From: Nostoc edaphicum CCNP1411 | GTDB lineage: Bacteria > Cyanobacteriota > Cyanobacteriia > Cyanobacteriales > Nostocaceae | Length of the DNA stretch: 64,000 nucleotides | Assembly (NCBI RefSeq): GCF_014023275.1 | Contig: NZ_CP054698.1 | Location: 4,588,001 to 4,652,000, forward strand | Reading direction: 5' to 3' | Part shown: in pieces, positions 1-9,264 of the stretch | Layout: every line of letters begins with the position of its first letter | Position numbering within the stretch: position 1 is the first letter of the stretch | Notes under the pieces: model-generated | Told to the model about the DNA's origin: nothing | Database searches by the model: none | What the model saw: only the letters and a program-made list of their open reading frames with translations | Made by a program: the position numbers and the translations under genes

Positions 1-231
1 AAGCTCCGAGGTTCATCAACGAAGCTCAAAGGTTCACGAACGAAGCTCCGAGGTTCATTAACGGAGTTCAAAGACTCATTCACGAGTATCAAAGACTCGT
101 CCACGAGCATCCAAGACTCATTCACGAGTATCAAAGACTCGTTCACGAGTATCAAAGACTCGTCCACGAGTATCAAAGACTCGTCCACGAGTATTAAAGA
201 CTCGTCCGCGAGTATAAAAGACTCATTACAG
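1..231. repeat. 21-bp tandem repeat array A (window edge cuts it)
   Basis: Eleven consecutive 21-bp units are visible and the array probably continues left of the window. The first three units are close to AAGCTCCGAGGTTCATCAACG; later ones shift to AGTATCAAAGACTCGTCCACG. Many later units contain ACGAGT followed about 7 bases on by ACTCGT, so each could fold into a small hairpin. There are no unique spacers, so it is not a CRISPR. The first units closely match array B at 31747-31977. Confidence 0.9.
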
Positions 232-312
232 CAATCTTTCATTTATTTAGAAAACACTCTCGCGTTCTTCTTTGCGCCTTTGCGTGAGACAAAAAATCTT
301 TCAGTCCTGTAA

Positions 313-335
313 TTACGAATTACGAATTACGAATT
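313..335. repeat. STRR heptamer repeat (ATTACGA)n
   Basis: About three copies of the 7-bp unit ATTACGA, a short tandemly repeated repetitive sequence typical of Nostoc-type genomes. It lies at the 3' end of the interrupted TPR gene, whose ancestral stop codon falls inside it. Confidence 0.75.
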
Positions 336-551
336 ACCCATTACCCTATCAAGACTTGCACTCACACTTTCAGCATCCGGTGACTTCAATCGCTGCAAAA
401 TCTCTAAAGCTGGTTGCAAATAGGATATCGCTTTAGTGTATTCACCCTGCTGTTCTGCCAAATGTCCTAACCGCCACAGAGTAATTGCTTTGCCTTGGAC
501 ATTACCAATGCGTTCATCAATTTCAAGAACTTGATTGTAGAGTGCGATCGC
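327..551 (-). pseudogene. C-terminal TPR remnant cut off by a nonsense codon
   Basis: Reading through the stop at 552-554 of the TPR gene keeps the same frame open for about 74 more codons, to a TAA at 327-329. The extra residues begin AIALYNQVLEIDERIG and match the preceding 40-residue TPR units; they end in a divergent helical tail (PALEILQRLKS). The stop lies where other units have VDEAI or VDQAI, so a CAA-to-TAA or GAA-to-TAA change explains it. The segment is probably untranslated now. Confidence 0.75.
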
Positions 552-2009
552 TTAATCCACTTCCTCTTTATTAGCGTAGAGAATTGCCAGATTGTGCAAC
601 GTCGCTGCTTTGCCTTGGACATCACCTATGCGTTCAAATATTTCCAAAGACTGATTGAAAAGTGTGATCGCTTGATCGACTTCCCCTTTGTTGGCGTAGA
701 TATATCCCAGATTGTACAACGTTGCTGCTTTGCCTTGGACATCACCTATGCGTTCTCTTATTTCCAAAGACTGATTATAGAGTGCGATCGCTTCGTCCAC
801 TTCCCCTTTGTTGGCGTAAAGATTTCCTAGACAGTGCAAAGTTGATGCTTTGCCTTGGACATTACCAATGCGTTCATCAATTTCCAAAGACTGATTGTAG
901 AGTTTGATCGCTTCATCCATTTCCCCTTTGTTGGCGTAGATAATTCCCAGTTGGTGCAACGTCGCCGCTTTACCTTGGACATCTCCAATGCGTTCAGTTA
1001 TTTCCAAGGACTGATTGTAGAGTTTGATCGCTTCATGCATTTCCCCTTTGTTGGCGTAGATAATTCCCAGTTGGTGCAACGTCGCCGCTTTGCCTTGGAC
1101 ATTAACAATACGTTCTTTTATTTCCAAAGACTGATTGTAAAGTGCGATCGCTTTGTCCCATTCTCCTAAACCATGATATATGTAACCCAGTTCGTGGAGA
1201 ACGCTGGCTTTGATTCCTGCTAGATTTTCATCTTCTTCAATCAACTTCAAAGCTTTTAGTAAAAAATCTTCTGCTTTTTTCGTCTCACCAATACTCCTGT
1301 AAGCAACCCCTAACTCTTTTGAAATAGTAATGCGAGTGCGTACATCAGTTGATTCTTCCATTAGCAAGCGTTCAAGTAAATCAATCCGCTCTTGCCTTTC
1401 TGGTAAATCTAAACTTCCTAATATTCTCTCAGACTGAATAGTTTTTTCAATAGCCGATTCTTGAGTAGACTGGACTGTTTGAAAATAAAATACTCCTTTT
1501 CTCCATGCCCAAAAATCTGGGGCATATTTTGCCAAACGTGTTAGTGCATGATCTGGCAGAAATATCAGTATAGGGTGAGGAACACTATTAGTAAAAGCGT
1601 CTCGGACAAAGTTTAAGTCTTGCAGTACAGGCGGATATTTTCCAGACAAACCAATGGACTTTTCCAAACCGATAATAACTAAGACTAATTTTTTATCTGG
1701 TTCTAAATGAACTTCTTGTAAATCACGAATAATCTCATCCCTTAAAAAACGCAAATTAGGAGCAGCAAAATTAAGAATTTCAAACTGAATATCATGACAT
1801 TGAGGATGGTTGTCAAGGATTTCAATTAAAGTATTTCTATCTTCAGCAAAGTTAACAGCAACGAACCCAATCGTTAACTGAGTATCAGCAAAGTCAATAA
1901 AGGTTAACAGTTCCGCTAATGACTGCTGATTTATTTGCAAAAAAGTTTCTTTTTCTAAATTAAAATCATGGGTTCCTTGTAGCTGATTTGAGTGCTTCTT
2001 GGAAAGCAT
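552..2009 (-). CDS. Tetratricopeptide-repeat protein, truncated
   Basis: 485 codons. Residues 1 to about 190 form an alpha/beta region without a Walker A motif (hydrophobic strand KLVLVIIGLEKS). From about 215 onward there are TPRs; the last units are near-identical 40-residue copies containing LYNQSLEI, ERIG, VQGKA and LGIIYANKGE, visible in DNA as a 120-bp period. TPRs mediate protein-protein contacts, so this is likely a scaffold or sensor subunit rather than an enzyme. It overlaps the upstream NTPase gene by 44 bp, indicating translational coupling. A premature TAA removes the last 1-2 TPRs. The function of the N-terminal part is not recognised. Confidence 0.85.
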   Translation of the reverse strand: MLSKKHSNQLQGTHDFNLEKETFLQINQQSLAELLTFIDFADTQLTIGFVAVNFAEDRNTLIEILDNHPQCHDIQFEILNFAAPNLRFLRDEIIRDLQEVHLEPDKKLVLVIIGLEKSIGLSGKYPPVLQDLNFVRDAFTNSVPHPILIFLPDHALTRLAKYAPDFWAWRKGVFYFQTVQSTQESAIEKTIQSERILGSLDLPERQERIDLLERLLMEESTDVRTRITISKELGVAYRSIGETKKAEDFLLKALKLIEEDENLAGIKASVLHELGYIYHGLGEWDKAIALYNQSLEIKERIVNVQGKAATLHQLGIIYANKGEMHEAIKLYNQSLEITERIGDVQGKAATLHQLGIIYANKGEMDEAIKLYNQSLEIDERIGNVQGKASTLHCLGNLYANKGEVDEAIALYNQSLEIRERIGDVQGKAATLYNLGYIYANKGEVDQAITLFNQSLEIFERIGDVQGKAATLHNLAILYANKEEVD

Positions 2010-3318
2010 GGATTTGCCTCACAACTGGATTAACATAATTCCAGCGATTTTTGCCGTTGTACTCAAAAACCCAAAGACTGAACAGCATTGACCTGCCAAT
2101 TTCATCTTTAGAAACATCCTTATTTACACATACCGCAGCCAACGCCGAATAGTATTCTGTTGATATACTCCGCTCAAAATTAAACTGTTCTTGCTTAATT
2201 GCATAAATGATATCATCCGCAGTAACTTTCTCATGCTCACGAGTTGCGGCTGTAAGAAATGCTTTTGATGCTATTTGCATCAATTGACGGATGTGACCAC
2301 CGCTTGCTTTGGCTAAGTCTACCAATAGTTGACGCGATTCAAACACTGCGTCTACTTCAACTCTTTGTTCAATTAAACTCGTAATTGCTGTTATACCATC
2401 ATCATTATGATCTAGATCGGTTTTGTCTTGTTCAAACTCATATATGTTGACCATCGGCACAATATTGGGTGTGTCGAAAGTGTTACTCAAGTTATTTTCA
2501 GAATAGACAATAGAAATTGGTGCTGTATAGATAATCGTACAATATAGACTTTGTAATTGAAATGCGTAATCACAAAATAAATGTTTAGCTACATTTGGAG
2601 GCACTCTGTCTAAGTTATCGAAAATAATTAAAAATCCTTTTTCATATTCAGGATATTTTGATTTAAGCTTGACAAAAGCATCACCTAACAACAAATTTAT
2701 ATCTGCTTGTAAACGACCAATATCTTTTTGCAAATTCTGGCGAACCGTTCTTCTTTGTATGTCAGCGCCTTTAATTTGAGCCTGTATTTTACCCAATAAC
2801 TTTGAAATAAAGGGAATTTTTATTCCTGCTTCCGCCTCCGCACCAATACTTGCTGACCTTTCAACTGTTTGTTCAGTTTCTTGAGTAATTTCTTTAAACC
2901 AAGACTCAAAATTAGTTAAAAGTTTTGTATCAAAATTTAATTCTGATGTGTATAGGACATCAGCAACTTTTTTAATAATTACCAAATATAAATCTGTGTA
3001 TTCTGCGTCTAATATATCTAGTTCAGCGTCGGCTTCTATATAAATCACTTTATATTGAGATTCCCATTCTTGCTGAATCTTTCTTAATTCTGTACTTTTA
3101 CCGCATCCCCGATGTCCAGTAAATAGAAGACTGCAAAACTCTGCGGGTTCCAGAAAATCTAAGCGTTTTTTAATAGTATTAATTGCTTCTGTCTTGCGAA
3201 CTTTTGATAAATTAACATAATAACGTTCAATATCTCTACTACTCACTAAAGGAGCTACATCACAAACACGAAAAGCAGCTTTGAGGGTATTAGCACGATT
3301 AGCGGGTAAAGAACTCAT
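1966..3318 (-). CDS. P-loop NTPase (AAA/STAND-like ATPase)
   Basis: 450 codons. Walker A is GHRGCGKS at residues 68-75 and Walker B is LIIFDNLD at about 231-238, followed by a helical region (GGHIRQLMQIASKAF) resembling the lid or winged-helix part of ORC/Cdc6-like and STAND ATPases. No membrane segment or fused repeat domain is present. The downstream TPR gene overlaps its 3' end by 44 bp, so the pair looks like an NTPase plus repeat-sensor module split over two polypeptides. A defence or signalling switch is possible for such modules, but nothing here proves it. The ATG start is followed by hydrophilic sequence. Confidence 0.85.
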   Translation of the reverse strand: MSSLPANRANTLKAAFRVCDVAPLVSSRDIERYYVNLSKVRKTEAINTIKKRLDFLEPAEFCSLLFTGHRGCGKSTELRKIQQEWESQYKVIYIEADAELDILDAEYTDLYLVIIKKVADVLYTSELNFDTKLLTNFESWFKEITQETEQTVERSASIGAEAEAGIKIPFISKLLGKIQAQIKGADIQRRTVRQNLQKDIGRLQADINLLLGDAFVKLKSKYPEYEKGFLIIFDNLDRVPPNVAKHLFCDYAFQLQSLYCTIIYTAPISIVYSENNLSNTFDTPNIVPMVNIYEFEQDKTDLDHNDDGITAITSLIEQRVEVDAVFESRQLLVDLAKASGGHIRQLMQIASKAFLTAATREHEKVTADDIIYAIKQEQFNFERSISTEYYSALAAVCVNKDVSKDEIGRSMLFSLWVFEYNGKNRWNYVNPVVRQIHAFQEALKSATRNP

Positions 3319-4035
3319 CAGGTGTTATTTATATGAAGAATTTATATATACATATTTTACAGCACCGTAATCTTAAAGCTTCTTGGCGTTAGAGAACTTT
3401 TAGGAATCACTGGCGCTCAACCAAGATTCTTGAAGTGGTAGTATGTTCAGGAACACCTGGCGTTAGATTACCAACAAAATTGTATAATGTCTCTTGCTCC
3501 TTACTGGCGAGGCGCGATCGCCGCCAAAGTTCCCTCCCTTTGCGTCGGAACTTCATAGCTTCCCGATATTCCAGGAATTTCTAGCAAAGCCTCAGCCTGT
3601 TGGCGAATTGCGTAGGCGCAGCCCACCGTAGGTATCGCTATCCTCAAAAGCTTGAGATGTCGTAGCTTCTCACCCCAGAAATTGCGGTTTACATGAATTC
3701 GCCAACAGTCTCTTAGAAATCGCGGCTATACAAATGAAGTCCACCTTTCCTGCGGAACGCTACGCGAACGTGGACTAAGAGAAAATCAAAGGATTATCTA
3801 GCGATCGCTTCTCGCGCTGATCTCGGTAATCCCAAACTCCACACAGTTTTTGTTTATGAGTTGGTTGACGGTCAGTATCAAGTCCAAAAAATGACCGCAT
3901 TCTCTCTACTACCTTCCCATAACTAGTGGTGGCTGTTAAAGAAGTTGTGGCTGCAAGTCAAATCCAAAAATTATGAGAAGTTCCAATTAATTTCTATCTT
4001 TTGGGAACTATAAATTTAGTTATAGGAGATTGACT
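3319..4035. other. Intergenic region with dispersed repeats
   Basis: About 700 bp without an intact gene. It holds short GC-rich dispersed repeats of the Nostoc type (around 3600-3650 and 3745-3780, with the words GCGTAGGCGCAGCCC and GCGGAACGCTACGCG), HIP1 sites, and a Uma2 fragment listed separately. It contains the promoter region of the NTPase gene and that of the KGK-like gene. Confidence 0.7.
3813..3926 (+). pseudogene. Uma2-family (DUF820) C-terminal remnant
   Basis: In one + frame the DNA encodes about 37 residues before a TAG at 3924-3926, including NPKLHTVFVYELVDGQYQVQ. This matches the C-terminal strand region of Uma2-type PD-(D/E)XK nucleases; the intact Uma2 protein at 37728-38342 has SKQPVITIYQLVDGTYQGQ in the same place. 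No start codon or catalytic part remains. It is a gene fossil. Confidence 0.6.
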
Positions 4036-4371
4036 ATGAATGATCAATGGGAGCCTCTAAATCCTGATGATGATGTTGTACATTTTCACCAAGAAGCATT
4101 TGAAAATTTACCCCGCACTCAAATAGTCTTTCAGTTATTAAAGGAAATCAAGAAAATTTGGGAAAAACACTCTACATCGTCAGGATCAAGAATATTTGGA
4201 GAAGGATTTGAATGTTGTGTTTTAATACCTGGTCAACAATGGCGAACAGGTAAAATTAGAGTGAGCCTAGAATTTTGCCCTGATGAAATCGAAGATCATC
4301 GATTAGACATTAAACAGGAAAACTCTCCCCTTGACGATCTTCGGCAGCAACTAAAGGAAGGTAAAAACTAA
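4036..4371 (+). CDS. KGK-domain-like small protein
   Basis: 111 codons from the ATG at 4036. An AGGAG at 4024-4028 sits 7 bases before this ATG, which decides against the in-frame TTG at 4030. The C-terminal half (QQWRTGKIRVSLEFCPDE, then SPLDDLRQ) resembles the cyanobacterial KGK domain family of unknown function. The N-terminus is acidic (PDDDVVHF), as is usual there. No signal peptide or membrane segment. The domain call is from memory of the family pattern and is moderately sure. Confidence 0.7.
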   Translation: MNDQWEPLNPDDDVVHFHQEAFENLPRTQIVFQLLKEIKKIWEKHSTSSGSRIFGEGFECCVLIPGQQWRTGKIRVSLEFCPDEIEDHRLDIKQENSPLDDLRQQLKEGKN

Positions 4372-4438
4372 TAACCAAGTTGATATACACAGATATAATA
4401 GAAAATTATCTGTGTTTGTGTGCGCTGAAAAAAATAAA

Positions 4439-5434
4439 ATGGTATGGACTCCCCTACATGCAAAAATTCATCGCACCATCCGATCGCGCCACTTATTTGA
4501 GCGCAACCAACGGCTATTCATTGCTGTCTCCGGCGGACAAGATTCTTTGTGTTTAATAAAATTACTTTTAGATTTACAATCCAAATGGGGATGGGATTTA
4601 GGTATCGCTCATTGCGATCATCGCTGGCGTTCTGACTCTGAAGCTAATGCTCATCACGTCGAAAATTTAGCTAAAAGTTGGGGTATACCCTTTTATTTAG
4701 AAACAGCGAACAAACCGATAAATAGTGAAGCTGCTGCACGCGATTGGCGCTATCAAGCTTTAAGTGCGATCGCACAGGCAAATAATTATCAATATATAGT
4801 TACAGGACACACCGCCAGCGATCGCGCCGAAACTCTCCTCTACAATTTAATTCGCGGTACTGGTGCTGATGGCTTACAAGCCCTAACTTGGCAACGCCCT
4901 CTAACTACAGGCATTATGCTAGTGCGTCCACTTTTAGAAATTACTCGCTCACAAACAGAGCAATTTTGTCAAGAATTTAAATTACCAATTTGGGAAGATT
5001 CTACCAATCAAGATTTGCAATACGCTCGCAACCGCATTCGCCAAGAGTTATTACCATATTTGCGAAATAATTTTAATCCACAAGTAGAATCAGCCTTAGC
5101 TCAAACAGCAGAACTTCTCCAAGCAGAAGTGGAATATTTAGAAAAAGCTGCCCAGGAGTTGCGGGATGGAGCATTGGGCATTGGGGATGAAGAAGATTTT
5201 CTGACTCATCTTCTTCCTTTGAGGTTAAATCGTCGGGTATTGCAGAACGCACCATTGGCGTTGCAACGTCGTGTGATGCGTCAGGTATTGCAGCAAATAC
5301 TAACTGATGCACCCAGTTTTGAACACATCGAAAAATTAACGGCTTTAATTATAGCGCCCAACCGATCGCAAACTGATCCATTTCCTGGTGGTGCGATCGC
5401 TCAAGTAGAAGGCGACTGGATCTGTTTGAAATAG
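4439..5434 (+). CDS. tilS: tRNA(Ile)-lysidine synthetase TilS
   Basis: 331 codons. TilS attaches lysine to C34 of the AUA-reading tRNA-Ile with ATP, changing its charging and decoding; it is essential in most bacteria and cytosolic. The PP-loop signature SGGQDS lies at residues 31-36, followed by conserved IAHCDHRWR, TGHTASDRAET and the WEDSTNQD/ARNRIR region. I prefer the ATG at 4439 over a GTG at 4412 because TilS proteins normally start 25-35 residues before the PP-loop. At about 5165-5195 the gene carries a heptamer-like insertion (GCATTGG type) encoding GALGIGDEED, probably an in-frame STRR in a surface linker. Confidence 0.95.
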   Translation: MVWTPLHAKIHRTIRSRHLFERNQRLFIAVSGGQDSLCLIKLLLDLQSKWGWDLGIAHCDHRWRSDSEANAHHVENLAKSWGIPFYLETANKPINSEAAARDWRYQALSAIAQANNYQYIVTGHTASDRAETLLYNLIRGTGADGLQALTWQRPLTTGIMLVRPLLEITRSQTEQFCQEFKLPIWEDSTNQDLQYARNRIRQELLPYLRNNFNPQVESALAQTAELLQAEVEYLEKAAQELRDGALGIGDEEDFLTHLLPLRLNRRVLQNAPLALQRRVMRQVLQQILTDAPSFEHIEKLTALIIAPNRSQTDPFPGGAIAQVEGDWICLK

Positions 5435-5529
5435 TTAGGAGTGATGAGTTAAGACTTTGTACGGTGTTTTTTTAATAAAATAGAAGTCTTATCTTAATGC
5501 TGAGTCTTCTTGTCTCATTGCTGACAAAA

Positions 5530-5561
5530 TCTCACGCAAAGGCGAGGACATTTGCGTGAGA
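5530..5561. terminator. Hairpin between convergent tilS and prolyl oligopeptidase
   Basis: TCTCACGCAAA and TTTGCGTGAGA form an 11-bp stem with a 10-base loop, between the stops of two convergent genes. No clear U-run follows, so it may end transcription in both directions only weakly or be a dispersed repeat; a related sequence occurs near 270-290. Confidence 0.45.
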
Positions 5562-5574
5562 CAATCATATTAAT

Positions 5575-7668
5575 CTAAACTTCAATATCCAAAGCACGTA
5601 CCAAAAAAGCCCATTTATCTGCGGCTTCTTCGATAATTTTAGCCGTGGGTTTACCCGCACCATGTCCTGCCTTAGTCTCAATTCTAATTAGAACTGGTGC
5701 ATCCCCAGCGTGAGCCTCTTGCAAAGCTGCGGCAAATTTGAAACTATGAGCAGGGACAACGCGATCGTCATGATCGGCTGTGGTAATTAAGGTTGCTGGG
5801 TAAGCTGTATCGGGTTTGAGATTGTGCAATGGCGAATATGCATAAATCCCTGGAAACTCTTCTGGATTATCTGCTGAACCATATTCGGAAGTCCAAGCCC
5901 AACCAATGGTAAATTTGTGAAACCGCAACATATCCATGACACCGACTGCTGGTAAAGCTGCACCAAACAAATCGGGACGTTGCGTTATGCAAGCACCGAC
6001 TAATAAACCGCCATTACTTCCACCTGCGATCGCCAGCTTATCAGTCTTAGTATACTTATTCGCAATCAACCACTCAGCAGCACCAATAAAGTCATCAAAG
6101 ACATTTTGCTTTTTATCCTTCATTCCTGCTTGATGCCATTCTTCGCCGTATTCTCCACCACCGCGTATATTTGGCATAGCATAGATACCACCCATCTCCA
6201 TCCACACCAAAAGACTCACAGAAAAACCAGGTGTCATTGAAGCATTAAAACCACCATAAGCATAAAGATAAGTTGGGTTATTTCCATCTAATTTTATGCC
6301 CTTTTTATGGGTGATAAACATTGGCACTCTAGTACCATCTTTGCTCTGGTAAAATACTTGTTTTGTATCGTAATCATCAGGATTAAAATCTACCTGTGGC
6401 TGACGAAAAACCGTACTTTTACCAGTTATCATATCGTAGCGATAGATAGTTCCTGGTGTGGTGAAACTGGTGTAACTATAAAAAGTTTCGGTATCATGAC
6501 GCTTACCACCAAAACCTCCGGCTGAACCGAGTCCCGGTAATTCAACTTCGCGTACAAATGCACCATTGAGGTCAAAAATCTTGATTTGACTGTGAGCATC
6601 TTTGAGGTAATCAGCAACAAATTGGTTATTGAGTATACCAACACTTTCCAAAGTTTCCGCAGATTGAGGAATGATTTCTCGCCAATTCTCTGGCGAAGGG
6701 TTTTTCGTGTCAATCGCAATAACTTTTCCCCGTGGGGCATTTAAATTTGTACGGAAATAAAAGACGCTATCATCATTGTCGATAAAGCTATAATCTGCCT
6801 CAAACTGGTTAATTAGTTCTACAACTTCAGCATTAGAGTTAGTTAAATCTTTGAAAAAAACCAAGTTTTTGGAGTCAGTACCCAGCCAAATTGAAATTAT
6901 TAGATAGCGTCCATCTTCAGTAACGCCACCACTAAAGCCCCATTCTTTTTGGTCAGGACGATGATAAATTAGTATGTCTTCTGATTGGGATTTACCCAGT
7001 TGATGATAGTAGAGCTTTTGATAATAGTTAACATCTTCTAATTGAGTTTTTTCATTTGGTTCATCGTAGCGACTATAGAAAAAACCTTGATTATCATGCG
7101 TCCAAGATGCACCAGAAAATTTAATCCACTTCAGGTGGTCTTGAATATCTTCACCAGTTTCAACATCGCGTACTTTCCACTCTTGCCAATCAGAACCAGA
7201 GGTGGATAGACCATAAGCTAAAAGTTTGCCATCCTCGCTAATGGACAATCCCGAAAGAGCAATAGTACCATCTTCTGAGAGCTTATTAGGGTCGAGTAAA
7301 ACTTTGGGTTGGTCGTCGAGGGTTTTCAAGGTGTAAAAGACACTTTGGTTTTGCAGCCCGTCATTTTTAAAATAAAAGTAGCGTTCGGTGGAACCGTCTC
7401 GCAGAGATTCGCCTTCTTTAAAAGGGATACCATATTTTTCATAATCCCAAAGTTTGGTGAGACGCTGTTTAATTTTTTCTCTGCTAGGAATTTCACTCAG
7501 GTAGCCAAAAGTAACTTGATTTTGTGCCTCAATCCAAGTTCTTGTTTGTTCAGAGTCAGGATCTTCTAACCAACGATAAGGATCTGCGACTGAAGTACCG
7601 TGGTAGTTATCGACTTGATTGCTCTTGTAGCTTGATGGGTAGGTGAAAGATTTTTCAGAAAAAGGCAT
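5575..7668 (-). CDS. Prolyl oligopeptidase family serine peptidase (S9A)
   Basis: 697 codons, the usual length for prolyl endopeptidases, which cleave after proline in short peptides in the cytosol. The N-terminus has the family pattern YRWLEDPDSEQTRTWIEAQN, then a seven-bladed propeller region, then an alpha/beta hydrolase. The catalytic triad is visible as Ser in GGSNGG, Asp in HDDRV and His in AGHGAGKP. No signal peptide. It is convergent with tilS and appears monocistronic. Confidence 0.95.
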   Translation of the reverse strand: MPFSEKSFTYPSSYKSNQVDNYHGTSVADPYRWLEDPDSEQTRTWIEAQNQVTFGYLSEIPSREKIKQRLTKLWDYEKYGIPFKEGESLRDGSTERYFYFKNDGLQNQSVFYTLKTLDDQPKVLLDPNKLSEDGTIALSGLSISEDGKLLAYGLSTSGSDWQEWKVRDVETGEDIQDHLKWIKFSGASWTHDNQGFFYSRYDEPNEKTQLEDVNYYQKLYYHQLGKSQSEDILIYHRPDQKEWGFSGGVTEDGRYLIISIWLGTDSKNLVFFKDLTNSNAEVVELINQFEADYSFIDNDDSVFYFRTNLNAPRGKVIAIDTKNPSPENWREIIPQSAETLESVGILNNQFVADYLKDAHSQIKIFDLNGAFVREVELPGLGSAGGFGGKRHDTETFYSYTSFTTPGTIYRYDMITGKSTVFRQPQVDFNPDDYDTKQVFYQSKDGTRVPMFITHKKGIKLDGNNPTYLYAYGGFNASMTPGFSVSLLVWMEMGGIYAMPNIRGGGEYGEEWHQAGMKDKKQNVFDDFIGAAEWLIANKYTKTDKLAIAGGSNGGLLVGACITQRPDLFGAALPAVGVMDMLRFHKFTIGWAWTSEYGSADNPEEFPGIYAYSPLHNLKPDTAYPATLITTADHDDRVVPAHSFKFAAALQEAHAGDAPVLIRIETKAGHGAGKPTAKIIEEAADKWAFLVRALDIEV

Positions 7669-7981
7669 AGTTTTAGGTCAAAAGTGCTTCTTTACATACT
7701 ACAAAGATAGACCCAAGACTTGGAGTATACACTCCCTAAACCTACGAGAAAATTCCTATTGGAAAGAGTACCCCAGAGGGTACTAGTAAGCAACAAGCAG
7801 TCTCGTTAGGCTTTCAATAAGCAAGTAAATGTGGATAAGCGATGTCTCCCAGGGGCTATTGGGCGTCGCACATTTAATTTTTGAATTTGCCTCATTTGGA
7901 AGCTGAACCCTTTAACTGGTCTACTTCTATTTGAAAAATTCAATATGCAATATCTGATACACAATAAAGACAAAATATTTT
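7669..7981. other. Divergent intergenic region
   Basis: About 310 bp between the divergent prolyl oligopeptidase and haloperoxidase-like genes. It should hold both promoters. A small inverted repeat with AGTACC/GGTACT arms lies around 7765-7785. Nothing else was recognised, and no clear Shine-Dalgarno precedes the ATG at 7982. Confidence 0.5.
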
Positions 7982-9259
7982 ATGTTAGACCAAGTTATAA
8001 ACTGGAACAATGTATATTTACAAGCAATCCGTGTAAACGGTGGCGCTCCCGGTCCAATCGCTCGTACTGGTGCTATATTACATGCTGCAATCTTTGATGC
8101 TGTTAATTCTATTGAGAAGACCTACAAACCATATTTAGGAATTATCCCTGCGGCGTTCGGAGCTTCTAAAGAAGCGGCAGCTGTTTACGCTGCCTATACT
8201 GTATTGAGCAGCGTCAGTGTTTATCCCAATTCCAAGGAGAAAAGCCAAAGCTTCTTCGACACAGAACTCAAAAAAGCCCGTAAAGAACTTGAAAACAGTG
8301 GATTGTCACTACAGAGCATTGATGATGGTAAAGAACTTGGCATAGCAGCAGCTCAGGCAATTATCCAAAATCGACAAGGGGACGGTTTTAACAACAACAC
8401 GTCTTACACTCCAGGAAGTCAGCCTGGTGATTGGCGTCCAACCGGTTCTGGTGATGCAGTCACTCCCAATTGGGGCAAAGTGAAACCTTTTTCGCCAACC
8501 CCAATCAAGAAATTCCGTCCGACTCGACCAGCCGGTTTCGACAGCAAGCAAGATTTACTCGCTAGCGTTGAATATGCAGCTCAAGTTAATGAAGTAAAAC
8601 GGCTTGGTTCTGCTAACTCCAGCGATCGCACTCAAGAACAAACTGATATTGCTCTGTTCTGGGCGAATGATCTTGATGGAACATACAAGCCACCCGGACA
8701 ACTTTATACCATAACCCAGATTCTGTCTAAATTGAGAGGATTAAGCTTTTCCGAGAATGCACGACTGTTTGCCCTTGTAGGGTTAGCTTTGGGTGATGCA
8801 GCAATCTTGGCTTGGGATGCGAAGTACGACACCAATTTGGACTTGTGGAGACCGGAAAGTGCAATTCAATTGGCAGATACGGACGGAAACTCTGGAACTA
8901 CCGCCGATCCCACTTGGAGACCTCTATCGCCCAATCCTGATGGTACCCGATTTTCGCCTGCATTCCCGGCGTATATCTCTGGTCACGCAACTTTCGGAGC
9001 GACCCATTCTGGAATTTTGCGGAATTTCTTTGGTACTGACAATGTTACTTTCACAGCCACATCTGAAGATCCAGCGGCCAGGGGCAATAATGGCATTAGA
9101 ATCACACGGACATTCAACAGTTTCTCTTCAGCAGCCTTAGAGAATGGACGCAGCCGGGTTTATCTCGGTGTCCATTATCAATGGGATGCAGATGCAGCTT
9201 ATGTGTCTGGCACCCAATTGGCTGACTTTGTGTTTGAAAACTTACTGACACCAATTTAA
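7982..9259 (+). CDS. Vanadium-dependent haloperoxidase / PAP2-like protein
   Basis: 425 codons. The vanadate-binding pocket motifs of the vanadium haloperoxidase and acid phosphatase superfamily are visible: DLWRP, then AYISGHATFG (SGH) and SRVYLGVHYQWDA (SR-x5-H). Members oxidise halides with peroxide or act as phosphatases; the substrate here is unknown. The lysine normally six residues before RP appears as K in AKYDTNLDLWRP, eight residues before Arg, which is unusual. The ORF begins directly with helical LDQVINWNNVYLQAIR and has no signal peptide, although many relatives are exported. No partner gene is adjacent. Confidence 0.85.
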   Translation: MLDQVINWNNVYLQAIRVNGGAPGPIARTGAILHAAIFDAVNSIEKTYKPYLGIIPAAFGASKEAAAVYAAYTVLSSVSVYPNSKEKSQSFFDTELKKARKELENSGLSLQSIDDGKELGIAAAQAIIQNRQGDGFNNNTSYTPGSQPGDWRPTGSGDAVTPNWGKVKPFSPTPIKKFRPTRPAGFDSKQDLLASVEYAAQVNEVKRLGSANSSDRTQEQTDIALFWANDLDGTYKPPGQLYTITQILSKLRGLSFSENARLFALVGLALGDAAILAWDAKYDTNLDLWRPESAIQLADTDGNSGTTADPTWRPLSPNPDGTRFSPAFPAYISGHATFGATHSGILRNFFGTDNVTFTATSEDPAARGNNGIRITRTFNSFSSAALENGRSRVYLGVHYQWDADAAYVSGTQLADFVFENLLTPI

Positions 9260-9264
9260 CGTAA

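Noticed and set aside
1..231. CRISPR array
   Set aside because: Units are contiguous 21-bp tandem repeats with no unique spacers and no cas genes anywhere in the window.
495..1169. Plus-strand ORFs opposite the TPR gene
   Set aside because: Antisense reading of the 120-bp TPR repeats (period divisible by three); the minus frame carries the recognisable TPR consensus.
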